Positions 15,480 to 30,190 of a DNA stretch of 64,000 bases are shown in pieces. Position 1 is the first letter of the stretch; every line of letters begins with the position of its first letter. The stretch comes from Homarus americanus (lineage: Eukaryota; Arthropoda; Malacostraca; Decapoda; Nephropidae): the NCBI RefSeq assembly GCF_018991925.1, contig NW_024748870.1, positions 5,282,193-5,346,192 on the forward strand. The letters are read 5' to 3'. The position numbers and the translations under genes were made by a program. Below the pieces are notes generated by a model that made no database searches, was not told where the DNA came from, and worked only from the letters and a program-made list of their open reading frames with translations.

Positions 15480-16045
15480 CCTACTTGCCGTCCCTGGATC
15501 TCACAGCCACCCAGTCACAAACACCTGCCGCCCCCGGATCTCACAGTAACCCAGCCACCCACGATTACACCTGCCACCCCTGGATCTCACAGCCAAACCA
15601 ATTATACACACCTGCCGCCCTCAGGGCTCGTAGTCACCCAGTCATTCCCAGTTTCCCATCAAGGGTTTCGCCTGTTGCCTCAAGGACGCTCAGTCACGTA
15701 AGCCTCCTGCCTCAAGGACACTCAGTCATCCGGTCACGTACACCTCTTGCATCAAGGACACCCAACCATTTGGTTACGTACACCTCTTGCATCAAGGACA
15801 TTCAGTCATCCGGTCACGTACATATACTTCCCAGGACATTCAGCCGCCTAGCCACGTACACCTATCTTCCCAAGGACACTCAGTCACTCACTTATGTTCA
15901 CCTGTCACCTCAGGGACATCATTTAGCCATCCAGTCAGGTAAACCTGCCACTTCAAGGACACTCAGTCATTTAGTCACGTACACCTACCTTCCCCTGGAC
16001 ACTCATCCACCCAGTCACGACCCCCTTCTTCCACTCACTTACATT
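15480..16045. repeat. 42-bp minisatellite, about 13 diverged copies
   Basis: The unit reads roughly CACCTCTTGCATCAAGGACA followed by TTCAGTCATCCGGTCACGTA and CA. The left half of the array has a variant (TGCCGCCCCTGGATCTCACA) where the right half has CAAGGACACTCAGTCA. CAGTCA, CACGTACACCT and CCACCCAG words recur throughout. The 42-bp period is a multiple of three. This keeps a 194-residue plus-strand frame (15485-16069) open without implying a protein. Confidence 0.85.
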
Positions 16046-16330
16046 CTCCTGATTACCTATACATTTTGAAGATCTGTTTCACCTAATTCACTGTATCACC
16101 TCACCACTTATAACACCTAATCCAGCGTATCAATTGATCACACAGAGGCCTTTCACCTAATCACTTCATTATATAATCTGATTAGCCGTATCATCTGTTG
16201 ATCTATATAATCTGATTAGCGACGTCTCTTACATCATTTGCATTACCTGGTCACGTGTTTCTTCACTTTTGTACCTCTATCATCTGAGCTCCTATATCAT
16301 CTCAACCCCTTTAATAATACGTATATCGTA
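16046..16330. repeat. Very degenerate tandem-like region
   Basis: Words such as TCACCTAATCA, TATAATCTGATTAGC and TATCATCTGA recur (TATAATCTGATTAGC twice, 16171 and 16206), suggesting an older repeat array next to the 42-bp minisatellite. The period is unclear. Confidence 0.45.
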
Positions 16331-17577
16331 ATACAGCAATCTCTTATAAGCAACTCAACAACACGATGCAACAGGTAGGTATATATTTACACCCCTTGTA
16401 TAGCAAATGAAAGCTTCATATACTACCTGCATCCATATTCCCTGTAAAATATGATATGTGTTTTGTCTATTATCAACTATTAGTTACCCTTCTTGGCCAC
16501 TTCTCTCAGACTGGGTCGTGTTGATGGTAAGACTGTAACGTGTAGCCTAAGAAACTTCATGTGATGGAGGAAAATTTGATGATGTTTTATTTAATTATGA
16601 CAAGATTGATTTTAAACTCTCGGGTTTTTCTCTACTATCTGCTATTATTTTTCACGTCTCATAACCACCACTGCTTGAGTCGAGTATATGGGTTGGTAGT
16701 ATCCTGGATCATCGTCACGTCATTTTACGTAAGATTGATGTGTGTAGCTCAGGGTAATTTGACTAAACAAAAATACTGTATTATCATGTGTGTTTTAAGG
16801 ACAAGTCACATCAAGTGGATCCAGTTGACTAGCCTCCACGAAGCGTCATCAGCTCAGCGGTCTGACAATACGTTACTATACTTATTAAAATTAATACCCT
16901 ACTATGCATTGAGGCAGGAGCGTACGATAACCCACACAATGGTGGTGAATGATGAATGAGTCCCGTAATGAATTAATACCCCACGATGGCTAATACACTA
17001 TAGGCGGGCCCAGACTCCAGCTCTAGTGCCACACCAGTGCCAGCAGGCATGTAATGCCACTCAGATTTATATCATTTATTGGGAAGAAGCAATGGTCACA
17101 ATCAGATGATATCCATGCAAATCTGGACGAAATACGGTACTTTACTCGCGCCTAAAATTCACCAGACAAAAAAAAGAAAAATATATTCAGTCGTGTCCAT
17201 AATCCACTCGAGAAAATCCCTTCATTTGGGAGTGAGTGGGGAGCGTTGGTGTGGGCAGCAGGGTATTAATGAGAGTATTTAACGACGCCACTCTGCCACG
17301 AGTAGAGGCTCGCAATTGTCGTTTTAATCCACTCATTTTATAGGTATAGAAAAGGGGATAGTCGGCGTATTAGAATATCCTTAAAGCCAATATATATTTT
17401 TTATTACACCAAGTTAATACATGATTGATGATTTACGAGGTTAAACGATTTTTTCTTTGTATCTGCGATTTTCTAAATGCTGGTAATATTTATTTGACTT
17501 TTATCCTAAATACTTTGGTATTTAACTTGTTTATTGATCTGAAACATAAAAATATATAGAAATAAAAAAACATGACG

Positions 17578-17582
<5 letters not shown>
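16331..17582. other. Unassigned DNA
   Basis: Contains a 132-residue plus frame (16561-16959) with no recognisable domain. Nothing else is supported. Confidence 0.45.

Positions 17583-17650
<68 letters not shown>
17583..17650. repeat. Compound (CA)n(TA)n microsatellite
   Basis: A CA run (17583-17617) changes directly to a TA run (17618-17650). Confidence 0.97.

Positions 17651-19418
<1,768 letters not shown>

Positions 19419-19512
<94 letters not shown>
19419..19512. repeat. (TA)n microsatellite
   Basis: A pure TA run of about 47 units. Confidence 0.97.
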
Positions 19513-19515
<3 letters not shown>

Positions 19516-19599
19516 TCAAGCATTTTCAGGTTTAATGCAGAGTGGTTGGGATTGCACACACACATTTTCCATTAATTCGTTGTCATCATTCATCCTTAC

Positions 19600-20320
19600 T
19601 GCTATAAAAGATATTTTCTACTATGGAATTTCCCTTCCATAAAATATCCCAAATATGGTTTTCCTGTCACTTGACACAAGCCAGCATCACCCATCAACAG
19701 CACGTCTGTCACTCGACACCATGGTCTCCTCTTGTTCACACACACTGCTGCCTCCTAGATGTCTTCACTTCTACTGCAGCCTTCACCTCATATCTCCAAC
19801 TTATACTTGACCTTCCCTTCACCCTATCACCATCCATCTGCCATATATTCACACGCTTCTTTGAGTATAATTATACCACCGGAACTGACCTTCATGTGAT
19901 TTCTTCTCGATACTCTCTCGCTGTACAGTACATTTCTCAATTTTCCCAATATAAATTTACTTCTTTCCTTTGCATTGTGATTTATTTCATCAATTATCGT
20001 TTTATTTGCCAAATCATTTACTTACAGATATACGAAACACACTATATTTTCCGTTCTAATTTCACTCATCATTTATTTTCTTACTCTTTTTGCTCTCTAC
20101 TTAGTTTCACTTTTTATCCTTTTATCCAATTTCACTTATTAACATTTGCAACTTTTTTTTTCTGAATCACCCACTAAGGCAATGCCACATACAAACACCT
20201 GCTGTCTTACCTTCTACTAACTCCCCTTATCATCATTATTCACCAAACTTACATCTCTCCCAGCAGTGTGTTACATCATCTACGAAAATATTAAACAACC
20301 ATTTTTATTTCCATTTTCTT
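19600..20320. other. Pyrimidine-rich block
   Basis: The plus strand is visibly C/T-rich for about 700 bp. A 180-residue plus frame (19623-20165) is rich in S, F, T, L and H, as expected from such composition. It shows no domain and I do not call it a gene. Confidence 0.5.
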
Positions 20321-20727
20321 TCATCACTTGTGAAAAAGATGTTTCAGTACTTCCTGCTACCAGCTTCCTATTATGAATACAATACATGACGAATGTTTGC
20401 TTAAGTTATACAGAAACTCCAGGTTACTCAGAGAAAAATGAATACTAAATATAGCACAAAGCGCTAAGTAAAGGCACACATGAGTGAAATATCAAAATAA
20501 GTGCATTATATTATAACAAAGGTCAGAAATTGGGCTCTGTTGATCATACTAACAGTAAAATGCAACAACTATAAGCCAAATGCATCCTCGAAAAGATAAA
20601 AGAGACGGCCTAAGCCAATTAACGCATTTGGAGGGTTAAAATGGGGAGGATAAGAACATGACAGAATTTGTAAAGGAATAAGAGGAAGGCTGTCGTAAAT
20701 CAATGGATTTGTACTGGCTACTACGAG

Positions 20728-20831
<104 letters not shown>

Positions 20832-21489
20832 AACTAATAAGAAGAGAAAACTAGATAGGAGAGAAGCGAAGACGCGATGAAAGAGAAAAGAGGAAAGATT
20901 GCTGCACTATACTACAGAATCGTAAATTGAAAACAATAAAAAACATTTTTGATTTGAAAAAAAAGGAGAATAAAAGAGAAGAACATGATTGAAGGATTCG
21001 TCCCTACAATATTCATTGACAAATGAAATCAAAATCTAAACGAACAGTGAATGTTGTAGAACAATAGACGGAAAGATGAGAAACAACCTAGAATTTTTCA
21101 CTCTATTTTATTTTATTATTTCATCCTGTTTTAATGAAAGGGAAAAAATAATGAAATGAAATAGTAAAGTAGTCAGTGGAGAAAGACGAATCAGAAATAT
21201 GTAAACTTAAGCAAACTCAGTGTAAGAGGAAAAGTTTTGTGAATCTTAGAGGAAAATACTGTTGACGAAAAGTCATAAATAGGGCAACGAACATGAGAAG
21301 ATAACATTAGGGAAGCGAGAAGAAAGAAGATAGATATTCAACAAATAAAGTAAATTAATTAAATTGTGTTTGAAGCAAATCAAAGAGACGAAGAGTAGGC
21401 AAAACAAAAATGAAAGAAAAATAAGTAAAATGGATTGAATGAAAAGCAGGATCAGTTAGATACCTAGGGATTTAGTCAATAAAATTTAC

Positions 21490-21780
21490 TACAAATACGA
21501 AAATATGTGAGATTTGCTTCGGGAGACGAGCAAAGGACATAGAAACACGAAGGAAAATCAGTGAAATCGATAGAACGAAAAAGAAAAAAAAAGTAGGATG
21601 GGTTAGAGATTGAGGGAATTGGAAACGATGAAAAATAAGAAACCTATAAGAAAATACTTGAGATTAGCTACGGGAAACCTAAAGACTGAGAGACATGTAA
21701 AGATAAGGTATAGTAGAGAATAGAATAAAGTCAGAGGATTGTGGAAAGGAAATCCTCTAATGGAAAGACAAGAAATTTAA
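21490..21780. repeat. 152-bp tandem duplication inside the purine-rich block
   Basis: GAGATTTGCTTCGGGAGAC near 21508 recurs as GAGATTAGCTACGGGAAAC near 21660. Before each comes an AAAATAtnTGAGATT-like lead-in, and after each an A/G-rich stretch with ACATAGAAACACGAAGG-like wording. The copies are strongly diverged. Confidence 0.55.
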
Positions 21781-22514
21781 TAGAAATACTATGGATTAAA
21801 TCTAATATAAACATGTGTAATAAAAGAAGAGAGAAGTAATATATCAGGGTGTTAGTAGGAGCTCGAGAATAAAGGAGAAATTTATATGAAAGAGGGGAAA
21901 AATAATGCAGAAGAGGGCAGACAATGAAATATGAAACGAGGTTGTAAGGTATTATTAAATGTTGAAATGGAAAAAAATATAGCAAGCATGAGAGAAGGAG
22001 AGACATAAGTACAAAAAAGAGATAAAGCGAAATATCAATTAAGAAATGTAATAAGAATTATCATATGATTAAATAAGGAATAAAATAAATCAAAATTAAT
22101 GCAAATGAAGGATAGAAAAGCAGAAAAGAACGACGATAAATATGAATGTAAAGACAAGGGTAAAAAAAGAGACTGTTGTTCCTTTAACTTGTCCTTATAA
22201 TTCAATAACTAAGATTTTTATCCATAATTTTTCCTAGACAACAACTTATACAAAAATAGATAGAAGATATATTTTCTACAATAGACAATTCTAATAATGA
22301 GATATGAGTAATTAACAGTTTACTATTTATTTATATTTATTATCATTATTTACTCTTAAATTAGAAATATATAAACAAAAAAGTAAAATATTAAAACCTA
22401 AAAAAAATGAAACGTGTATTTTGATATATAAAACATATATATAACAGTAACGAAAAATAGCATATACAGTATACTATCTTATATTAAAAGTAAATACAAG
22501 AGAAGGGTAACAAA

Positions 22515-22515
<1 letters not shown>

Positions 22516-22575
<60 letters not shown>

Positions 22576-22610
22576 TACAGTAGTAGCAGTAGTAGTAGTA
22601 GTAATAATAT
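22516..22610. repeat. (TTA)n microsatellite with (GTA)n tail
   Basis: A TTA run (22516-22576) is followed by AGTAGTAGCAGTAGTAG words. Confidence 0.95.
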
Positions 22611-23024
22611 TCATCATAAGATACTACAACTTGCATACTATTATCATCTAAGGCAGTGAGAAAGGAAATGTGTTAAGAAATAAACACGAAAAACAAATTC
22701 GACAATTGTTAGGGTAGATGGTAGAGAATGATGGATGATACGGAGAGTAACAAAACCAAACAAAGCCGAATATAAGAAAGAGGAAAGGAAAAGAGTAAAA
22801 TAAAACAAGGAATTTAGGGAGGATTGGAGATGGAAGAGGAAAAAAATTAATAAAACAAGTATTTGAGATATGAAACACAGTAGACGGTGAAATAAAATAT
22901 TATGGTTGCATGGAAAGATTGGAAGATAGGAACAAAGAATCAAGGAGACATGAGCGATTGGAAGCGTAGATGGGAATAAACGTAAGAGATAGAAAACGCA
23001 GGAAATAAGAAACGGGGGAAAATA

Positions 23025-23065
<41 letters not shown>
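23025..23065. repeat. (CA)n microsatellite
   Basis: A pure CA run of about 20 units. Confidence 0.96.
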
Positions 23066-23067
<2 letters not shown>

Positions 23068-23224
23068 ATAGAATAGCAGGGTTGAGATACATTAAATGGA
23101 CGACTTGTGAGAAACACAGACACGTATTGATGCGAATGAATGAAAATAAGAAATACTGACGATAAGAAACATATTAAGACAAATAATACCAAACTATAAT
23201 CAAGGAAACACATGACAGAAAATA

Positions 23225-24240
23225 TGTAAATTAGGAAATAATTACTTAGCAAAAATATTGGCTCTTATCTTATGAAAATGTAATATAGGAAAAATATCAT
23301 CTAGGAAATAATTAAGTTAAAGAAATCATGTTATCTATGAAACATCTTAATATAAATATGAACTAGGAAACATGTGAGCTAGCAAACATATTGACTAGGA
23401 AACAACAAACCTAAGAAAATTTGTGAAATGGGGAACATAATGTATTAAATAAGAGAGAAAAGGGGAACTAGGAAACATACGCAATCGAAAATAAGTTACC
23501 TAGCAAATACTACCCAGGAAACACGTGAATTAGGAAGATTCTTAGATGTACTATATGTTAGCTAAGACACCAACAAGTGAACTAAGAAACACTTTTGCTT
23601 AAGAGACACATGAGGTAAGAAACACGAGATCTAGAAAACAAATGCAATCTTGATAACATGTGGGTTAGAAAGTACGTTAGCTTATAAACATCTGATCTTA
23701 GAAATATCTGACCTAGAAGTCTTGTACCTCATGAAACAAGAGACGTCGCCTAAAATATGACTTCAGATTTTTGTGTCCTAGGAAGCACGTGCCCTAGGAC
23801 ACATGTAACCTAAGAAACACGTGTCCTAAGAAACATGTAACCTGGGATATACGTGTCCTAGGAAACATGTACCCTAGGAAACATGTAACCTAAGAATTAC
23901 GTGTCTTAGAAGACATGTATTAACCTGAGAAACACGTGTCCTACGAAACATGTAACCTGAGAAACACGTGTCCTACGAAACATGTAACCTAAGAATTACG
24001 TGTCCTAGAAGACATGTAACCTGAGAAACACCTTCCCTAGGAAACATGTAACGTAAGAAACACGTGTCCTAGGAAACATGTAACCTAGGATACACGTGTC
24101 CTAGGAATCAGGTAACCTAAGAATTATGTGTCCTCGGAAACATGTAACCTAAGAAACACCTGCCCTAGGAAACATGTAACCTAAGAAACACGTGTCCTAG
24201 GAAACATGTAACGTAAGAAACATGTATTTGGTAGCACAGA
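23225..24240. repeat. 16/32-bp minisatellite with decayed left flank
   Basis: The core (about 23770-24240) alternates CCTAGGAAACATGTAA with CCTAAGAAACACGTGT, giving a 16-bp unit and a 32-bp higher-order unit. From 23225 to 23770 the same words (CTAGGAAACATGTG, CCTAGCAAATA, CCTAAGAAA) occur with growing divergence and irregular spacing. Each unit holds a 6-bp palindrome such as CCTAGG, ACATGT or ACACGTGT. No cas-like genes or unique spacers exist, so this is not CRISPR. Confidence 0.9.
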
Positions 24241-27200
24241 AAACATGTATGAGTGACAAATAAATCTCAGACTAGTTATATGTTTCTAACAATACTCACA
24301 TGTAACTTATCGTTGGTTTGAAGTGCGCTGAACGTAATCTCCACCATTTTCCGATAAGATACAGCGTTTATCGTCATCCGAAGCTTTCCAAAGTTTGTAA
24401 ATTATTATAACACAATGGAGATTTTATTATATGATAACCAAGAATGTTATCAGTATTCGACACAATATAGGTACAATCACCAACGTGGTTTTTCTGTCAA
24501 GCGAAGTGAGAAAATTATAAAAGATAAATACGTCACCTGTGGAAAATGTCTGATAATTTATTGTTCTTTATGATACTAGGTTGTACAGTCGGGATTTTCT
24601 ATAACAAAAGAAGAAATCAATATTTTCTTCACCTGTATATGAGCTCATGATATATATTTATCACACATTCTCGGCAGCATCGTCCGGTCAGGCCTTGAAA
24701 CATTGCGGAATCGATTGCTAAGAAGAGATATATCTTTGTTACTATTGTTTAAAGTCCATGAAAATCAGTAATGAATGATAAACCTATCTTTATTTCACCT
24801 AAGACCAATGTTTACGTTTAATAGCTCAAGGAAGAATGTTAAGCCGGGTAGACTTTAATGAAGTTTATTCTTGTGGAATAATTTGAGACACTTTATTTCC
24901 TTTTATTCCTTAAATATCGTAAAGAAAATAAAGGAATGGAGTAGAAACTGTACTAAGAAGAGGAAGGAAAAGGCCAGAATAACAGATGAAGACAAAGAAT
25001 GAGAAGATGTGATTGAGAAGAATATGAGAGATGTGAAGGTAACAAGAGAGGAAGAATTAGTTTGACAATTATGAAGGGGAAAGACCACAGACCTCAAACA
25101 CCAAATTAATTAGACACAGATGAGCAAGTAAAGATATTAAGGACACATACATTATAATCATCATATTTAAATGGACAAAATATAGAAATAAATCCCACAA
25201 ATCTACTTCATTCGTGAAAAAGTGAACAAAAATATAAGTAGGCTGAATAATCTCCCCTGTATTGATTCACTCACCCACGACGTATGGTAGTTATTATGTG
25301 CCAGGAAGTCATAAGCAAGTATAGGTACAGGTCTAGATTTCTGAAGGCACAGGGATATTTTTAGTATATGCCTCAGTAATTTTAGTAGTAAGAGCAAATG
25401 TCTCATAATTTCACCTTTTCTTCATGTGTTAATCATCTTATTTTTTGTTATGTGAGTTTTGCCGTATATCTTCGTCATCTACATTATCTGAGACGTTTAT
25501 AGGTTCAGAGTGTATTCTTGAGAGCGTCGACTGACTTACTTAATAGGAAATATTGGAAAAAGGATCAGATACTTGTTGGTTTCCACGACTTTAGGCATTG
25601 AGAATAATTTAATTCTCATTATTTAAAATTATTATTTCTTTTATTTTCCCCTCGTGCGAAAGCTACACAGCAGAGTTCTTTCACATGCACCGGAACACGG
25701 CAAGTTTCACTACTAAATCCAGTTTTCCTAACTGTTCTCTTGCGGTTTAGAATAATATATTCCTTTCAAAATATGGTCTTTTCCCTAAGATACACAATTG
25801 TTTTATAATTAACTGTAAAATCCTCAGCGATTCTGTTCTCTACAAGGCAACGTCCTTTCCTCAAAATTGCGCCGTTGTTAAAAATATCAAGAATACCTTG
25901 AAAGGTCAACCATGTACAAAAGTATTGAAATAGCAGAAAGAGAGAAAAAGCTCAAACGCAAAGATGTATTACAGCAAAAAACTAAAAGAAAAATATGAAA
26001 GGTGTTTCCACGAAATAGATCGAGATATTAGAAAATAAGATAAACTTGTGGTGATGCTTTATTTCATTAATGCAACGATAATTACTGATAACAAGTGAGC
26101 AACACTAGACTAAATAACAGTAAGAACACAGGAGAAACGTAATTCGAGGAAATCCAAGGAAAAGGAGGCAATAAGGAGATAATAAACTGGTGATTAAACT
26201 AGTCAACTCTTGAACTAAAATAAGAGAGGATAATTAACGAAGCAGGAAGAAGAGGAGCTGGATCAGAAACCAAACCTACAGAAAAGAATAACAAAAGCAA
26301 GAGTTCTTAAATACTGACAAGGACATCTGAGGCCATAACAAGCTGAGAAGACAAGGGGGAAGCAAGGAGCTGGTATGAATGAAGTGAGAGGAGTGAGAAG
26401 CAGCACACAGGGAATATTGATGAGAGGGGAACAACATATGAATGAAGTTTTGAATGAGGAAGGGCGAGGGTGGAGACGGGAACGAGGAGGTGAATTACAG
26501 GGGAGAGACAACCAGGTGAAAATTGAAACGAGGAGAGAGAGATGAGGTGATAATGATGACGGAGGGAGGAGTAAGAGAGGGCGTGAAGACTGACCGCACA
26601 CCAGAAAAATACGATGGGGAAATTAAGGTGGAATGCGGATATAAGGGAAATGACATAATAGAGAAGGATAGGAGCCGGGGAAGAGGGTAAGGGAGAAAGA
26701 GATGAGACATGGAAGATGGAACACAGACAGATAAAGATGAGGGTTACTAGAATAAAGATAATAAATGTATTTTAAGATTATAATAGAGATAAAAAATATT
26801 AAGATGAAGCGTCGAAAAGTACGATCCCATCATAGTTTCTCTACTCAAGAAATTAAAAGACTTTAAGCACCTCAGCTGAAGATTATCTCAGGTTAATTAG
26901 ACCCCACTACTCTTTCCAACACCTTCCCTCATCAACAAGAAACAACGGCACTTTTCTCCTCTAGTTTATAGATACGACTACGTGTACACAGTCTCCTGGC
27001 ACACATAACACCCCACTGAATGATCTGACGGCGGTACATGCGAAGATTACCCGACGATAAAGATTTCCTTCGTCGGGAGTTTAGATATTGCTAAATGGGA
27101 ATAACTTCACAAATTCACAGGTAAATCATGCCAAATCTCGTAATTATATTTATATACCTCGATAAGGTTTCTGATTCTGTTGGATTTTATTACAGAGAAT

Positions 27201-27734
27201 CAATCATAATTATTGTGACTGTGGGGTTTATATTCTAGCACAGTGGAACCAATAAAGAGATTTTACAAGTATTGATCATCATTACAAATGTTAATCTATA
27301 TTTATTATAACTCGCGTATTTATTCTTGGGTTTAAGCATTCATTTATTATGGTCATTCATTGATTGAATTGCTTCTCTGCGCATGTTTAATATTGATTGA
27401 TTCTCTGGTTACATGGACAGTGAGAGTTCAACTACTGTACATTTCAACAGAACACACAAATCATGATGGGACCCTTGAACTTTTAACTCACCAAAGTTTT
27501 ATACCATATTGACAGCCATATAGCAGACACGTTCAAAACTCCCCTGAGATTCTACTTCTTTTTACCTGGGACAGATGAGCCTGCAATACCTGGCAAATCT
27601 TATTTTTTTCCCAGGTGTGAATTAATCTACCTGCATGTGTAGTTGTCCTGCCTGGGTTTTATTTCTCTTTCACTTATTTTTTTTTAAATTTGTTATCTCT
27701 CCGTGTTTCTCTCTGTCAATTTTATCTTTGATGT
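24241..27734. other. Unassigned DNA, partly purine-rich
   Basis: About 3.5 kb with no gene recognised. Two stretches (24940-25090 and 26100-26760) are again A/G-rich on the plus strand. Minus-strand frames there are pyrimidine-codon artefacts. A 7-bp-stem hairpin (CCGACGA / TCGTCGG) lies at 27051-27076. Confidence 0.45.
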
Positions 27735-28180
27735 AATAACGTGGTATTATGTGTCTCTGTCTATCTGTCTGTCTATGTTGTCTTCATGCATCATCCATCA
27801 TTCTGTCAGGTAGCCAATTTTCTGTTTATCGTCCAGGCAATATCTATCAGTCTATCTGTCTGACTCTCTGGTAGTTTGTGTTTATCAAAGTGGAATTAGC
27901 TATTTGTCTGTTTCTCTGTCACTCTGTATCCGTCCGTCTAATGATATCTGCCTATCACTATTTTCTTATCTACCTAGTAATACCTATCAATCACCCTATC
28001 GATGAGTCTATTTACCAATATGTCTATCCACCTATTGTTTGTCAACTAATCAATCTACCTATCAATCGGTTTCCCAGCTGGTCTATTATCGCCGAAGCAA
28101 TACGTATTAGTGAATTATTGCTTTTCTCCTGTTAATGTCTATCATCCATTCTGCCAGTCGATCTCTCTTTTGTCAACTGC
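27735..28180. repeat. Decayed tetranucleotide (TCTA/TCTG/ATCA) tract
   Basis: Words such as CTGTCTATCTGTCTGTCTAT, TATCTATCAGTCTATCTGTC, CTACCTATCAATC and GTCTATTTACC recur throughout. They look like the wreck of a GATA/GACA-type tetranucleotide microsatellite. The 85-residue plus frame across it is an artefact. Confidence 0.7.
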
Positions 28181-28425
28181 TTCTCTCATCTACTTAGAGC
28201 TGGTAGTGACTTGGTGGGTCAGTGAGGGTTTGTTAAGCTTTTTGTACAGAATCCTCTATACACAAGGGTAGTGAGTGCTGTTTCATCTCTCGCATAAAAC
28301 TTACCAGGTAGTGTATGTTATTCTCTCCTTTAAACTTCTGTTATGATGAAGGTATAAAAATAACTCTCAGTTCTTGTACATAATAGATATTCATAGTTTA
28401 AAGGCGAGTAGTTTGTATATATTCG

Positions 28426-28427
<2 letters not shown>

Positions 28428-28480
<53 letters not shown>
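28428..28480. repeat. (GT)n microsatellite
   Basis: A pure GT run of about 26 units. Confidence 0.97.
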
Positions 28481-28482
<2 letters not shown>

Positions 28483-29155
28483 TGATTTATGTTCAAGACT
28501 TTCTTAGATGTAAATGAGGAAATTTTCAATTAGTGCCAAAGGTCTTCTCGCGCCCGTGATTACTTGAGACATATCGAAGATGATAAAAGGCCAAAAAAGT
28601 GACTTAGCAAAAAGAGAATGAATGATCGGCAGTTTCAGCCTGAAGCGTTTACTCAGTGATCTCGTTGTTCGGGTTTAGTTTAAGATGATATCTCAGGATA
28701 GACAAGATAAATAAGTATCTAAAGCCTGTAATTGTCATCACGTACTTTGGTTGTGAAATAACTGGTCACTTGAGAACTGTAAGTAAGCTGGAACGTTGGC
28801 AATACGTAGATATATAAATGCGGTGATGAGAAACACTAATTTTCCGAAGATATTGTCTTATATCTACGACCTCGTGTTGACGTAAATAGTAACACCGATA
28901 TATTTTTAGTTCCAGTCTGTGATGAGGAAGTTATCATAATAGAGTTTATATTGATTATATTCAACAATGGCCTTGCAATAAATAGCCAACTCATTAGCAA
29001 CTACAATGGTTCATTTGTAATGATATGAGACTGTATCAACAAGTTACAGTGATTGTTATTAAATTCATGAATATTCTCCTCCTCATGTGATTTATATCGC
29101 TTTAGGCTTCTTACACCATCACATTATACACTTTTGGCTTGTTTAACAAGTTAAC

Positions 29156-29156
<1 letters not shown>
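28481..29156. other. Unassigned DNA
   Basis: No gene or repeat unit recognised. Confidence 0.5.
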
Positions 29157-29245
<89 letters not shown>

Positions 29246-29284
29246 CATATGACTAGGATTGTGTGTGTGTGTGTGTGTGTGTGT
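29157..29284. repeat. (TA)n and (GT)n microsatellites
   Basis: A TA run (29157-29244) is separated by about 15 bp from a GT run (29260-29284). Confidence 0.97.
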
Positions 29285-29647
29285 TTGAGTACACATATTC
29301 TGCAAATTAGAAATATTATTTCAAAACGAAAACTTGTAAACTCTGGAGAGTGTGGAGAGGTAAACATGTAGTGCAGTCAACCACAAGCCAGTGCCCGTCA
29401 CCCGCCCGTCACCCACTGTCATGGGAGCATAAAACAACTCTTGAAGCCGTCACGTAAAATATATAAAGTTTTGGGAGAGCATAATGTAGACAAGCTGAGT
29501 TTAGCCGAGGAGGTAAAACTCGCAGCTGTCACGCCACGTTCAAACAACACGAGGAGATGAGGAAAAAGTTGCGATGTTTCAGGTTTTCCTCCCCGAGGGA
29601 GGAAAAGGAATATTTAACATTAGTATAAAATGGAGAGTTGGTGTTTT

Positions 29648-29686
29648 GGTCAGGGTGAAGGAGGGGAACCCACCTCCACCCTGACC
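29648..29686. repeat. GC-rich hairpin, 10-bp perfect arms
   Basis: GGTCAGGGTG (29648-29657) pairs exactly with CACCCTGACC (29677-29686) around a 19-bp loop that can itself pair partly (GGAGG/CCTCC). It lies in a short G-rich island. No gene is recognised there. Confidence 0.7.
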
Positions 29687-29739
29687 ATGAACTTGTCGGG
29701 GAGGACCTCATGGCGCGGGGACCTGGAGAGGGGGAGTGT

Positions 29740-30190
<451 letters not shown>

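Larger units (their letters stand above)
20840..23020. other. Long purine-rich (strand-asymmetric) block
   Basis: For about 2.2 kb the plus strand is strongly A/G-rich, with GAAAGAGAAAAGAGG-like wording throughout (estimated by eye, not counted). Minus-strand frames (for example 22644-23252 and 21731-22006) are F/S/L-rich as a consequence and are not credible genes. The block contains a 152-bp duplication and a TTA microsatellite. Confidence 0.65.

Noticed and set aside
15485..16069. 194-residue plus-strand frame as a protein
   Set aside because: The frame is explained by a 42-bp minisatellite period. No start context, splice sites or domain support it. Kept only as a finding to test.
19623..20165. 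180-residue plus-strand frame
   Set aside because: Pyrimidine-rich composition explains both the open frame and its S/F/T/L content. No recognisable domain.
22644..23252. 202-residue minus-strand frame rich in F, L and S, which looks membrane-like
   Set aside because: It lies in the purine-rich block, where the minus strand is pyrimidine-rich and encodes F/S/L by composition alone. A CA microsatellite also runs through it.
23770..24240. CRISPR-like regular repeats
   Set aside because: Units are contiguous with no unique spacers, the array decays at one edge, and the surroundings are eukaryotic.
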